Shown: positions 23,826 through 37,261 of the stretch, one piece after another
Numbering within the stretch: the first letter of the stretch is position 1
Layout: the number at the start of each line of letters is the position of its first letter
Source: Patagioenas fasciata
Lineage: Eukaryota; Chordata; Aves; Columbiformes; Columbidae
DNA: 64,000 nt
Direction: 5' to 3'
NCBI RefSeq assembly: GCF_037038585.1
Contig: NC_092520.1
Location: 5,096,001-5,160,000 of the forward strand
Translations under genes and position numbers: made by a program
Notes under the pieces: generated by a model
The model's database searches: none
Seen by the model: the letters and a program-made list of their open reading frames with translations, nothing else
What the model was told of the DNA's origin: nothing

Positions 23826-26800
23826 ACGACGAGCGCCTCCCCCCGCCGCCGCCACAGCCGAGCTGCGAGCGGGGAAGCAGGAAACCGGCTCCTTCCCCGG
23901 CTCACCACGCCTCCCGCCGCGTTAAAGACACAAACCCCGCGGGGAACAGGGGCTGCCCGGCCCCCTCGAGGGCTCCCTCCCACCCGGGAGGGGCTGCTTC
24001 TCATTCCCGTCCACCCCCCGCACTCACACGCTGCCCACAGAGTAACTTTATCCATAGCACGGCACGGCATCTCCACCCAAAAGTCGCACCCCCCCGCCGC
24101 AACCCCTCTAAGGTTTCATCTCCCCAGGACCCTTCCAGGTTCTTCTCACCCCAGAAAGGAGAGGCTGGGGGTCGCCCCTCTGCGCTGGGGGGCTTGTGTG
24201 GGAGATGAAAATGCCATAGGAAAGAAAACAAAGAGGTTGGGCAAGAAACAGGCAAACGTCAAAAGACAGCAAAAATCTCCTGGATTTAAAAAAAGAGAGG
24301 GGAATCGATAAAAGCTTCATATTTTATTATTGATTTTTAAATAATGGAGCTGTGCCCACTGAAAGGGGATTTGACTGCCACTGGAGTCTCACACAGACAA
24401 GCCGGGTTTCGTATTACAGCGTTTTATACCCTGGCTGAGATTAACTATCACCTTCCAGATCTAGAAACACCGTACATTTAAAAGTCTGATCCTCTCCCCG
24501 GTTCAGGCAGCACTAAAAGTTCCCTGCGAGCAGGATTACGCTCTCACCCTCCTTCTGCTGCATCCTTAAAAGCAAAAACCTGGGCAGGGCAGCCAGAAAA
24601 GCCGAGTCCTCCCAGCCCAAGACACTCTCAGGCCGCCCACTAATTAGGAAAATACAACTCGGGGATGGATTTCCAAGACCTGTCTCTATACGGCGGCTCT
24701 GCCCCAAACCTGCTTGGGCACATTCAATCATCCCTGCCTCGATTTCCCTGCCTGTCCAACCTCCGTGGGCAGGGACGGTCCCTCCTGACGTGGTTTGTGC
24801 CGTGGCTGGTGCAATAACAGCTCTGCACTGGCTGGATGCTCTGCTCTATGTCAAACAACAACAATCTTTATATAACGCCGCTTGCCCGGGGATCTTGCGT
24901 CACTTTGGAGCCGTAATTACAACCCGCTCGCCTCTGGGAGGGAGGCACGACACCTCTTTTCAAGATGGGGACAGCACACTTAAGCCATATGTTGTTTATC
25001 ATCTTTCTGAATACATACAAGAGGGGAATAACCCCTTAAACCACACGCATGTTATTTGTTAGGAATGGCGTGGTTTGTTGCTTTTTTTTCTCCCAACGGC
25101 TTTGTTTTTCTTTTTCTGCCAGTGAAACGCAAAGGCTAAAAAGGATATTTCTACCTTTCCACTGCCCAAAGGCAGGGGCTGATTGTATTGAAGCGCTGGG
25201 TGATCTCTGCACAGATCAGCTTGCCCGATGCGGTGTGTGCGATGGAGCTGAGCGCACGGGAGAACGGCCAGCGCTGCCTTATCCATTTACACTGTATGAG
25301 AGCGAGAGTCTCACCCAAAAACTCTCCTGGGTTAGAGGCACCTGGAGCATTCACAGGGAAAACCACGTCCTGGTGACCCACGCTTGGGAGATCTTCCCAA
25401 AACCCAGAGCAATTTCAGGGAGGCTGGTGACCTGCTGGGGATTTATAAAGACCTAATGGAGAGCCGAGGATCATGATTAATACGCAGGTATCACGCAGAG
25501 CTGTTCCACGGGGCACGTTAATGATTCACAGGTTAGGAATTTGCTCATTCTGACACCGATGCAAAGTGGTATCAGTTTGAAGACCAGTTACAGAGAACCC
25601 TGTCCGCATTTTTATGTTAACAGCTTTCACCAGGTGGAGTTGAAACACTTCATTTGGGCGACGGATGTTTAAAGAAATGCTCCATAATTACCATCGTGTG
25701 AACTGGGATGAATTATTCTACATATTCCATGACAGCCTTTGTTTCATTACCCTGCTCCCTTGCTGTACTATCCTCTCTCTCCGCTCATCCCCTATTCTGC
25801 ATCACATTTGCTGACTTGGGTATATCACCAGATATATCTGAATGGTGTCCAAAACATGAAGTACCCCATGAATTCTTTCTTTCGTGCTTTTGGTGATGCC
25901 TGATACAAGCACCCCAGATTGATGGGATTTTTGGATGGGAAACGGCTTGCGTTTTCTGTACACTTAAATATGCTCGTGAAACGCGAAATACAAGCTCTGT
26001 GCAGAGAAATGCTCGAAACAAAGATGCTCCACGTGAACGTGCCTCCCTAATTCCACTGTGGCTGTATGCAGGGTGGGAACAGCGAGTTCATTCTGGCACC
26101 GGGCTGCCAGATTACATACGATCCAACGCATGTAACGACGTTAGGATGCCTTATAATGCTGGCCCCACTTAAAACATTTGGCCAAGAATACAAATATTAC
26201 CCCCAAACGTTAAAGTTAAAGACGACGTATGTCATGAAGGCGGCTCTGATTTGGCAGCGCTTGCACGTTCGTAACAGTTTTACCGTCTTCAAGCTGTTCC
26301 TCCAAGCGGCGGCGGAGCCTGAACTTGGGTTGGCCCCAGCTGAGTGTGAACGTCTCCGGAGTCGGAGCGAACAGGCAGCAGCCTCGGTGGAAAACTGTGA
26401 AAAACCACATCTCCGCGTTGGAAAAACGCGGCGAGGGAGTTAAATGAAACCATCGAGAATGTGTCTCTGCCAGCCAGAGCTATTGCAGGAGGAACAGCAG
26501 AATTAGCAGGCATAGCAAGGGAGAAATAAAGAGATGCCGTGTAAGAAATCATAGGGCAGAAAGATAAACCTTTTCTTTCCTAAGAAAAAGGCCTTGTGCT
26601 GCGTGTTTAATGCGCCAGGGTGCACGAAAAAGTGACACTTGCTCCTATAGAAACCTCTGGGGTTTTGAATGGTAACCTTCAGCGTGCTTCCCTGCTCTTG
26701 GCTGAAACTGAAACCTGTGAAAAATCTCAACTTCCAAGAAAGAAACCACAATGCCCACCGCTCCTCCTGCCTGCTCCAAATGTATTTAAATGAGCTGTGC

Positions 26801-26870
26801 CATCTACTGGCAGCTGGGAAAGCTGCAGGCAGAGCAGGTCGCTGGTGTGAGCAGCGGGATGGGTGGATGA

Positions 26871-26926
26871 TGGATGGATGGATGGATGGATGGATGGATG
26901 GATGGATGGATGGATGGATGGATGGA
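26871..26926 (+). repeat. TGGA microsatellite, 14 perfect units
   Basis: Fifty-six bases of uninterrupted TGGA, preceded by imperfect GGGT/GGAT units from about 26856. It lies about 3.2 kb upstream of the GAB2 start codon in gene sense. Confidence 0.96.
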
Positions 26927-27616
26927 GTCACAGGGCATTTCCCAGGGATTAGGGACCAGCTGGCTGAAATGCTCTGGGCTACTCACCCCAGCCAGGCACT
27001 AACCCCTTGGAAATGCCCTATGCTGAGGTTAATATAAACTGATTTATGCCGGGGGCTGGGAGGGGAGGCTTTAAAAATCCGCTGTGCTGCTCGGCGCTAC
27101 ACGCCTGCTTTTCAATTCAGAGCGAACGCTCCATCTCCTGAGATCCAGCTCCACAACAATACGACCTGACTTTATCTTCACAAAACAGTTCCTGCCGCAG
27201 AGCTAGATGGAAGCAGCTTGTTTTTTTTTTTTTTCCTATTACATGAAGACTTTTCAAGGTTAAAAAGAAAATTAATAATATCTTTCAAGAACTCAAGTCT
27301 TTTCATGCTTTGCACCCCCCCTAAAGGAGCCCAGCAAGCCCAGAACAACCGCAATCGAAGCCAAACCACAAGATGGTCCTTTCCTTCACATGATAAGACA
27401 GCAGCTCCGGCAGCACTGGCTGCTTTCCACTCACGGGGGGAATAGTAGCACAGGATGCTTTGATCAGATAATGAGACAGTTTGAAGCATCTTCACAACCA
27501 TGTTCCATCAAAGACGGGGGCATCAGAGCTGATGCCATAATAGAGACTGAATAAAGAGAGAAGGGAAGGGATGACTCGCAGGTCTGCAGTGTTCGGGGTG
27601 CACACGATCCCTTGGA

Positions 27617-27851
27617 CCTTGGGAGATCCAGACCAGATGTGAGAAGAAATTTTTTACACTGAGGGTGGTGAGAGCCTGTCCCAGGTTGTCCAGAGAGGTG
27701 GTGGATGAACCATCCCTGGAGACATCCCAGGCCAGGCTGGACGGGGCTCTGAGCAACCTGAGCTGGTGAAGATGTCCCTGCTCATGGCAGGGGTGGCACT
27801 GGATGAGCTTTGAAGGTCCCTTCCAACCCAAACTATTCTATGATTCTATGA
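27617..27851 (+). mobile_element. CR1 LINE 3' fragment, abundant subfamily
   Basis: It runs from GGGAGATCCAGACCAGATGT to TATTCTATGATTCTATGAC and is close to the copies at 31857 and 59704. Confidence 0.93.
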
Positions 27852-30434
27852 CCTGATGGTCCAGTCGCTGGTAGTGGTGATGGGAAAACAACGGGTTAAA
27901 CCCGCTTTGTTCCTTCTCCACTGGAAATCCTGGCAAAAGTCAGCAGATCCCATCCAGAACAGATGCAGATGACTGGGCAGCATGGGGAGGGGGCTGGTGC
28001 TGAGCGGGACGGTGTCTGTGGATGCAGCCAGAGGACAGAGCCAGTCCTCACACTCAAAGATAATTAAATGGGTTTTCCTATTCTGAGCTGCAGATCAGTC
28101 CTGCTTCCCTCAGTAAACTGGACAGTCATGAATAATTTCATCTGGTGCTGAGCTGGGACAGAACGCTACTGAAATATATGTTTCCTGCTCAGACAGAGCT
28201 TCTCCATACCTGGTCCTTCCTTCTAGGATGGATGAGTTCCCCATGCACACCCTCCTGCCTGGGTCCAGATACATTTTTAGCAGCTATGTTTAGCTTTTTT
28301 CTTGTTCTCCTGATGAGACCAGAAGCTCTGCATGGATAGGACTCCCTCTACGGACACCATTTGGCACAATAGGGCTTTGACCGCAGCTGGACCCACCAGC
28401 GCAAGCAACTGTGAAACAAATGGTAATAAAACAAGCAGGGAGAAGTCTTTGCTGGGCTCACCCGACCCTGGTGTACTCTCACATCCTCAGGCATTACTTG
28501 AAGAGCAGATGGTGCTCTGTGGTAGAGCAAACGAGCAATTATCCTCCTGACACCCCGCGAGGCCTCCCCGCATGTGATCGCAAGAAGTTACTTCACCCCA
28601 AGCTAAGAGCTGTTGTCTGGCTTTTCAGCATAATTGGATGTAATCGAGTTTAATTCGGTTGGTGCAGTAACTCTGAAGACTTTTATAACTGGATTACTGT
28701 CGGATCAGCGGTCATGTGCCATTATGTTTGCTGGTCAAAACAGAAGCCAGAATGAAAACAGATGCTTTCCCCCTGCTCCTCCTTCCAACAACACCCCTCC
28801 AGGATATGAGCCTGGGCTGCACGGTCAACATAACGAACTAAAAATTCTATTAGAAGAAGGAAGTCGTTGCTGTCAGGTCTCTCCTAGAAAGCGTAAATTA
28901 TTTATAGTATGTATCTCTACATTTGTTTACAAGCCTAGACCATGCACAGCTTAGAGCTGAAGCTACTGGAGGACAGACCTATGATGCACATGAGTTTCGA
29001 GACATCTATATCTTATTATCCTCACTGTACAAGTAGGGAAGCCGAGGCCACGAGCAGGAGTGAATGGCTGATGAGGCTCCTCAGGTCTCATTTTCTGCTG
29101 TACATCACCAGGAATACAAGAAATGCTGTGTTTACAGCAGACATAGCTCTACTACAGGTAATCTATAGGTGAGAGAGCGGCACCTGGTAAACGTAACAAA
29201 GTCAGCAGTGTGAAGATCTTATTTTCAGCACATACCCAGCTCCTACCAGCATTGTCAATGAAGCAGTTACGTGAAACCTTGTTACCATCATACTTCGGGT
29301 CAAATTTTGAAGATTCAAGACCCTGTGGTCTCTTCTAACGACCCCAAAATGCTCAGAGTTAAGACACACCAAGATCCTCCTGACAGAGGCTGAGGCCAAG
29401 CAAAGAGAGACTGAAATACAACACTTCTTTAACACTGAAAAGAATTACTGGAGCAACATGTGGAGGTGATACACTCCTATGCTTTCAAAGCATTTCAGGC
29501 CATTTGCAAGCATAGGAAGTGTATTATATTCCTGGCTGAAACATTGGCTTCAGTTTAGACAGACACCTGCTAAAATTCAGCTCCATTTTGAGTTGTAGAT
29601 CAACCGTTAAAAGACCAAAGTGCGAAGAGACCACCCTAAGATCAGCAGCAAAGGATGCTCTCCCAGCAGGAATACGCATCTCTGGTTTTGGCCAGATGGC
29701 TATTGTGAGTTCCTAACGATCTGGGAAATAAACACTTCATAATGTTCTATCTCAGAGGGTTTAGCACAAGCTTTCTTCCTTTTTTTCCTAAACCAACACT
29801 GTTACAGATGGTATCAGGTCTCAGGCAGGGACTGGAGTAATTTGGTGCTAAAAACATCATGTTTTTGGCACTTACTCCAAGGAGACACTAATGTAATCCT
29901 ACGTGGCAAGTCATCCATCAAGTTCTTTTAACAAATAGGCTCACGGAATTCATTAAATAGTTGAACCCCGTGCTTCCTAAATCACCATAAATGCTAATCA
30001 TTTATTAACGCTATTAATAATAATGGAATATGAAAGAGTGTTTGAAGCCACTGGATAAACGAGGCCCTCGGATTTGATTTGCGTGGTTATTCGGGTTTTG
30101 CGGGTGGCGACGCTGGGACGTCCAGGGCGATAGGGAGAGCACCACCCATGCGTGTTTACAGACACCAGCACTGGAGCTGCCTGCAGAGCTCCTTCTCATG
30201 GCTCAGATGGCATGTACACGCTGCTGGGCAAGCCTGGACGCACACCGTGATGTATTTATACTAAACAACGGCAGAGGTCATTCCAAGTGCTCCACGGAGA
30301 TGCCACTGAGTGACTCCGAATGGTCAGAACGAGGCCTCGTTGGTTACAGCGATGCCAGAACCTCTGTGGGAGGTAAGTTCTCGTGTAATAGATCTCCTGG
30401 AGCTGCAGAATGGCTACTGGATGAGCACCAGTTT

Positions 30435-30938
30435 TTACAGAATCATAGAATCGTTTTGGTTGGAAAAGACCCTCAAGATCACTGAGTCCAACCACTGACC
30501 CAACACTGTCACTACCATATGTCCCTGAGAACGTCATCTCCGTCTGTTCAACCCCTCCAGGGATGGTGACTCCACCACTGCCCTGGGCAGCCTGTTCCAA
30601 TACCTGACAGCCCTTTGGGGAAGAAATTGTTCCCAAGATCCAACCTCAACCTCCCCTGGTGCAACTCGAGGCCGTTTCCTCTTGTTCTGTTGCTTGTTCC
30701 TTGGGAGCAGAGCCCGACCCCCCCTGGCTCCAAGCTCCTTTCAGGCAGTTCAGAGATCAGAAGGTCTCCCCTCAGCTCCTGTTCTCCAGCTGAACCCCCC
30801 AGGTCCCTCAGCCGCTCCCATCACACTTGTGCTCCAGCCCCTTCCCCAGCTCCCTTCCTTTCTCTCAACTCGCTCCAGCACCTCAAGGCCTTTCTTGGCG
30901 TGATCCCAGGATTCGAGGTGCGTCCTCACCAGTGACAA
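30435..30938 (-). mobile_element. CR1 LINE 3' fragment with intact tail
   Basis: The plus strand reads ACAGAATCATAGAATCGTTT, then GGGATGGTGACTCCACCACT and the ORF2-end segment up to about 30938. Same subfamily as 332-727 and 40094-40562. Confidence 0.94.
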
Positions 30939-31189
30939 CTGTAGGGGGATAAACTTTTTCCATAACTTTGTGCCGAAATGAGAGAAATCTGTTCTCAGGT
31001 CAGGGAGGAGAGCCTGGAAATCTAACTCTGAGCCTAACTCTGGCTTTGCTTTCCTTTGTAGCCTATGGTTAGCACTTTCATCTGTCCCTGATTTTTCTGC
31101 ACCCACCTGGAGCATTGCAGCTGTGTGAACAGACCTGGCAGCACCCACACAGGGTGGTCAGTAGGCCTGGAAGTTGTTTTGGGTGGGTG

Positions 31190-31548
31190 TCACACAGAAT
31201 CCCAGACTGGTTAGGGTTGGAAGGGACCCCTGGAGATCATCCAGTCCAACCCACCTGCTAATGCAGGGTCACCAGAGCAGATCACACAGGAAGGTGTCCA
31301 GGTGGGCTTGAATGTCTCCAGACAAGGAGACTTCACAACCTCTCTGGGCAGCCTGGCCCAGGGCACTGGTACCTCACAGTAAAGAAGTTTCTCCTCATAT
31401 TCAGATGGAACCTCCTGTGTTTCAGTCTGTGCCCATTGCCCCTCATCCTGTCATTGGGCACCACTGAACAGAGTCTGGTCCATCCTCTTGACACCCACCC
31501 TGGAGATATTTATAAGTATAAATAAGATCCCCAGCTGTCTCCTGCTTG
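31190..31548 (-). mobile_element. CR1 LINE 3' fragment, CACCAGAGCAGATCACACAGG subfamily
   Basis: This subfamily is different from its neighbours. On the plus strand it reads GGTTGGAAGGGACCCCTGGA and then the ACCAGAGCAGATCACACAGG mark, continuing to GGACAGGCAGCCCATGG. Related copies are at 57778 and 60955. Confidence 0.92.
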
Positions 31549-31856
31549 GACAGGCAGCCCATGGCCACGCAGTCATCAACGGGGCAGCAGCAGATCTGAG
31601 GGACAAACACAAAACAGGAGGCCCGTGTCTCAGAAGAATATGGATCATTGCCTCCTTCACACAGCTTATTCATAGTATCGAGCACTTAGAGCCCAGGATC
31701 TTCAAAGGGTGGGGAAAATAGTACCAAATTAATGCTCAAAAATCACTTGGCAACAAGGACACCAGAGAAGTATCATTGCAAAGCCACTTTGCCCATGATA
31801 TATAACCCTTGTGCCCAGTGGCTGGACATCTAGCACATCCTAGAAGTCATAGCAGA

Positions 31857-32085
31857 TAGGCCAGACATGAGGAAGAAATTTTTTACACTGAGGGTGGTGA
31901 GAGCCTGGCCCAGGTTGGCCAGAGAGGTGGTGGATGAACCATCCCTGGAGACATCCCAGGCCAGGCTGGACGGGGCTCTGAGCAACCTGAGCTGGTGAAG
32001 ATGTCCCTGCTCATGGCAGGGGTGGCACTGCATGAGCTTTGAAGGTCCCTTCCAACCCGAACTATTCTGTGATTCTACAATAGTA
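31857..32085 (+). mobile_element. CR1 LINE 3' fragment, abundant subfamily
   Basis: It starts at GGCCAGACATGAGGAAGAAA and ends CTATTCTGTGATTCTACA. It has one change in the usual CACTGGATGAG (CACTGCATGAG). Confidence 0.93.
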
Positions 32086-34744
32086 CAGAATAGTCTAATA
32101 TAGAAATTTGAGTGCTTACATGATTCATCAAGGCCGTCTTCCAGACCACACAAAGATTTTGTTTAAGAGCAATTTGCATATTTTTTTGCCAGCAACCCAT
32201 ATGATCAGTGACTTCTGTAAATATAGACCTCGATTTTTACAGCACATACAAGTATCGGTGCATTAATCTGCTGAAGACAGTGGGACATCCAGCTATTGGT
32301 GAAGTACAAAAAGCAAGATCAAGCTCTGCAAAGAAAATTAAAAATGTACTCTGCTGGCTGCCTGACATTATTCAGAAAAAGAAATCAATTGTAAGAGTAA
32401 TGAAAATGAACAGCGGGATTGCTGTCTCTGAAAGGCCTCGGGACATACAGGGGTAAGATAAAAATCACTGAAGCAGAGCCTAGGATCTTAGAAATGCCAA
32501 AAATGCTTTTGAAACTGGATCGGTTGCAAACATCCTGCCCCGCTTCTGGTGTGGCAGTGCTCCCAAAGGCGGAGGGAAGGCACCGAGCAAAGATTTGGTT
32601 TCTTTGGGTTTATTTGAGTTCCATGGTTCTGCCCCACACCTTCCACAACCTTGGGTGAGCAGCTCAATTACTCCGTCCCTCAACTTCCTGCAGCGAGAGT
32701 GTCAGCAATAAGAGCAACACGGATTCTGAAGTCATTTCATCCACATTTCACCCATAACCGTGCTTACAATTTCTGATGGAGCCAGTATATGTATTTAAAT
32801 GGTCAGACAGCCTTGCCCTTTACGTGAAAGCTCTTCCTTTACAGCATCTTCCCTGAACAACTTGTGCAGCAGACACTGAGACACAGCTGTAGGACACATA
32901 ATAATACATTTCACAGCAGCAATAAAACAACGGGAGCCATAATTTCTTTGAACTCTGGGGTCAAACTTGTTGTTAGCCAAGTCTGTAAGAACTCGTATAG
33001 TAAATTACATATGTCTCTTTACCAGCAGGATCATAAAATAAAACTTTACAATCCTTCCGAAGGTCACGGCTCTGCAACGAGCAATGAAGACAAAACAATA
33101 AATTCACCTCTGAGACCACCATTTTTGTGGCTTTGGCAGCTTTGGTTAGACCTGAGGAAATCAGGACTTTGACAATCTCTATACAACGTCTCTCTTATTT
33201 CTCCTTTGGGCCCATCTCCCAATTCTCCTGAAGCGTAAGGCAGAGGCTAAAACAACAGTAAAAATGGCTGTTATTGGTTTCAGCAGCCACATTTATCTCT
33301 ATACACACATTTAATGGAAACAATGACCAAAGTGTTCCTTGGCAAATTAGTCCCCTTCTCCCCAACCAAGAAAAACACATCTATAAGCTATTTCCAAAAC
33401 AATCAATATTAGCCCCGCAAGCAAAACTGTACGTTACATTTCCCATCAAAGTCTTGGCATTCCCTCAAACAAGTGATGTTTAATAAATTGCAGCTACTAC
33501 CAAATAAACCGGAGGGAAGAGTGCTGAGCTGGGCACCTTGCTGCTTTTCCCTCAGGTCTGGGGGCCTGAATTCAGGTAATTCAGCTACAAAAACCCCTGC
33601 GCTGGCCTGCTGACTTTTAAACATTTGGCCCAGCAATGTATCTTTTCATCTACGCTTGTACAGAAGCTGGTTAAACAGTTTGAGATCCGGACACTACCAC
33701 GGTATCAAAACATAAATCATAAAGGGGAGAAGGGCAATCTCTACTAGATTCAGAGCATGAATTTGCTCTCCCGGGGATTTAACATCGAAAAGACTGACAC
33801 ATGGTGTTAGTTTTGAGGGTATTATTTTTTTTAATTAAAAATAGAGTACTTTGGGATACTTTGATCCTGCACATAAAGGTCTTAAGCATAGGGATTATCT
33901 GATATTCTTGAGGTGAAAACAAAGGTTTTCCGCTAAACACTCTTCAGAGAGGCTGGCATTTGGTTATGCAAAGTTTACAGCATTGCTCTTTTATTCCTAG
34001 CAGTGCTGCCCTTCCATCGCTCCGTCCTAATGTTGCAAAGACACAGACGCGGTAATCGATGACACCGATTCTTTCACCTGAAGCTCAAAGTGAGGACAAA
34101 CCTGAAACAGGGCAGTGCTGGCCGCTGAAGAACTGAAACGTGAAGAAATAACTCACCGAAAGGATGCTGGCCGAGACCGTGCCGGTCACCTGGGCTGGAG
34201 AACCGATGGCTTATTGCACTGAAAACACCCCCAAGGGAGCTACTGCACTGTGTGCTTGGGCTAAGAGATGATTCCTGCGTGCAAAAAATAACAGTGTTTA
34301 TTTGAAGAAGTGCCAGAGGGTTTATCTGGCTTTGGCCACAGCCAGAGCGCAGGCTCGAAGCAAAGATGTAGCAAGGAAAGCGGCTTAAAACTAAGAAAAC
34401 CTCATTGCGTTTCCCTGCCTGTCCAAGAGGAACGACCTCCCCTGTCCTCCAGATTAACTTCCCTTTTGTTTTGGGAGAGGAGATTTGAAGGAAATACATG
34501 ACATTCCACATGGAAATCCCAGGGAAAACACGTCGCATTCCTTGGCAATACCAGCCGACGTTACATACACATCTCAGGAGGTGAACAATGCCAGCCTGGA
34601 GGGAAAGAGCGGCTCCCACCCTCGCTGGGTACCCATAAATCAAGCTTCTCACAAGAAAGCTAATCTCGGTATTAACCCTAAGCAGTATCGCCACGCACAT
34701 GGGGCCCAGCCCCTGCCTTCTCCTCTCTCCCACCGCTAGGAAAC

Positions 34745-34832
34745 CTTATCTGGGTGAAGATGTCCCTGCTCACGGCAGGGGTTGGACTGGATGAGCTTTG
34801 AAGGTCCCTTCCAACCCAAACTATCCTATGAA
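34745..34832 (+). mobile_element. CR1 tail fragment, abundant subfamily
   Basis: An 88-bp 5'-truncated copy starting TTATCTGGGTGAAGATGTCC and ending CTATCCTATGA. The loop of the CCCTGC/GCAGGG hairpin is changed (TCACG). Confidence 0.9.
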
Positions 34833-35177
34833 AAACAACACACTGTGAAGGTTGTTTCAAAGGCTGGACAACCCTTTCTTCTCCTGAGTCTGCTCAGTTC
34901 TGTTGGGAACAACCCTGCTCTCCTCCTGCTTCTTCTGCCAGATTATCAGGGGTAGTTTTTTGGATGAGCTTTCAGACCCAAGGGCAATGCCTCCTTAGCT
35001 CAACCCTGCCCATGGGATCTCCAACACACCCAGTACCTTTGAATTAAATAGAAATACATGTAGAAGACTGAGGAGATCGCTTCTCTTGGACACTTAGTTG
35101 AAAATGCATGAAGAACCACTCACAGTGCATCCTTGCTACATCTTTCTTACCATATACCTTCATATACCGTCTGTGGT

Positions 35178-35453
35178 GAACAACAGAACCTGAGGGAATG
35201 GCAGGAAGATGTGCCAGGGGAGGTTCAGGTTGGACATGAGGAAAAGGTTCTTCACTCAGAGGGTGCTGGACACTGGAACAGGCTCCCCAGGGAGGTGTCA
35301 CGGCCCCAAGCCTGACAGTGTTCAAGAAGAGACTGGACAACGTCCTCAGACACACGGCGTGAACTGTGGGGTTGTCCTGTGCAGGGACAGGAGTTGGACT
35401 CCATGATCCTTGTGGGTCCCTTCCAACTCAGGACATTTTATGATTCTATGATA
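35178..35453 (+). mobile_element. CR1 LINE 3' fragment, close copy of the one at 1-331
   Basis: From CAGAACCTGAGGGAATGGCA to the TTATGATTCTATGAT tail it matches the window's first CR1 with roughly ten differences in about 260 bases by eye. Confidence 0.93.
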
Positions 35454-37255
35454 TACCTACCTATTGAGAAATCAGAGGGTCAACCTTTTCCTTCTGTTCT
35501 GCAACAACCTCTTGCCAACGCAAAGCATGAAGGGTGGATCACACCAGTCCTTGGTTCTTGCAAGTTGTCGCCTCCTGTGAGGCCCTGACAACTTGTTTGA
35601 AACAGTCCTGCTGTCCTTCCCTGTGACTTGTGACTCATGCCACATCATCCTATGACTTCTTGGCACCTTACATTGTCTTCTTCTCTACACCTTGTTTGTC
35701 ACCTGTCACTGCTAAGCCCCACACCCTGCCCATCAGATCTAGCATCTCAACAACCTCCTGTTGATGCCAAAACCAACACAACCAGCCCAGAGCTGCCGCG
35801 GGGACCAGAGCAGCGTGGCCGGGAGCTGGTTTTGCCATCCAGCCACTCTGTTTTCAGCAGATGGGCTTCCCAGCTCAAGCACTGTCATTTACAGCAAGTG
35901 TGACAGAACCAGGGACAAAGGATCTCAACAAGGACACTCGCTCATCGCAAGTTATTTCAGAACATGGGATGGATGGGGATGTTTGGCAGCTGCATTCTTT
36001 CCGCATCTTCCTGCTGAATTCCAAAACATAAAGGCCAGCAACAACGTTTAAAATGAATTAAAAGGAGCTGGTCCAAACGTAGGAAGATACTTAGGTGTCT
36101 GATGTATTATAGGAACTTCTGATGGTTTCAAAGGGAAGGCAGGTGCTTGAACCGTTTTGTGGAACCAGACTTACCAACTCAAGACCCTACTGAGAAATGC
36201 AAACTAGAAAACACACAGTTAACACCTGCCCAAACAAGCAGACGCAGGAGATACCAAAACAATCTCGATGTGCAAGGGATGTCTCGGCGCATGCAACAAA
36301 CACCCCAAAGTAAGGACCTTGTGGTGACGATGTTTGCATGATGGCAACATGTAAAAGCCCCAACCGTGGACCAGACTGAAACCCGGCAGGTGCCACGTGA
36401 CATAAATATGTATTTTTAGATACTGCAGGTGCAGCATTATACAGTGAGAACTGTGACTGCAATATTACCAGCGCAATGCTATTTGATTACTATTTTTCCA
36501 TCTCTTTCATCTACTTGGAAAATAATTTTTCCAGGGCTGTCCTGCACCCACTTCACGTTGCACACAGGGTTCATCAGAATTAAGGCTGCTACCTTTCTTA
36601 ATGTATATATAATGTTTATACTGCAGCCGTTTTGGGGTTCAGAGCAGTAAGCACTATGCAAATGACGTTTTGCTATATTGTGATAATTTGGAAGGGAAGA
36701 AGGATGCTGGAAACCCTCGGTTTGAGTCTCAAATAAACCACTTGTTTCCAATTGTCTTGGGCATGTTGCTTGATCTGTCCCTAACACAGAAATGAATATT
36801 TCTTTACCTGGCAGCGAAGCTGAGAGCATAAACCCATTATAGACTGCAAGGAGTTCAGATCCTATAGTGACAATTAATTACTTAATAGATACGCAATGGT
36901 TAGGAGTGTATGTTTGTTGCTTCAAAATACAGACAAAACTGCTTGGTCTGATAAGCACAAGAGAGATTTTCTCAATAACAACAACAAAAAAGCAAAGCAA
37001 CAAGAAAAAACCACCAATAAACTGCAAGTTGGCTCTGGAGAGATGAATGAACGCTCTTTGTCTTTCTGCTATGAACATGTGCTCTCCTGGAAACAGAAAA
37101 CAGAAATCTCCTGCAGAAGTTGTGCAACCAATTTGGGTACAAGGAAAAAGAAACATCTACCCAAGACGCTGAAGGAAACGCTGTGATGCTGAGCGCTATG
37201 GTTTTATAACAGAAGGAGAAACCATACGGAGTTACAAAACAACCCAGTGCACATC

Positions 37256-37261
37256 TTTATT
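37256..37261 (-). promoter_or_regulatory. NARS2: NARS2 poly(A) signal AATAAA
   Basis: A canonical AATAAA on the minus strand is followed after about 12 nt by a GT-rich element (TGGGTTGTTTTGT) and has CA dinucleotides at a suitable cleavage distance. This is the complete layout expected for a vertebrate polyadenylation site. Confidence 0.7.

Larger units (their letters stand above)
22830..24230. promoter_or_regulatory. GAB2: CpG island promoter of GAB2
   Basis: CpG dinucleotides are dense here, while they are sparse in most of the window. The block surrounds the GAB2 start codon, includes an 8-bp GCGGCCGC palindrome at 23673-23680 next to the ATG, and extends into intron 1. A CpG-island promoter with dispersed start sites is the usual arrangement for such a gene. 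No TATA box at a suitable distance is evident. The 5' UTR and start site must lie upstream on the minus strand, above 23671, but cannot be placed exactly. Confidence 0.7.
24231..37255. other. Spacer between GAB2 and NARS2
   Basis: About 13 kb lies between the GAB2 promoter and the NARS2 poly(A) signal. It holds CR1 copies at 27.6, 30.4, 31.2, 31.9, 34.7 and 35.2 kb and a perfect TGGA microsatellite at 26.9 kb. The stretches 24231-26860, 27852-30434, 32086-34744 and 35454-37255 show no exon, RNA gene or repeat family that I recognise. A 219-codon minus-strand open frame at 34074-34733 has no recognisable domain and is not called a gene. Some of this sequence could be GAB2 upstream regulatory DNA, but nothing visible proves it. 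Confidence 0.6.
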
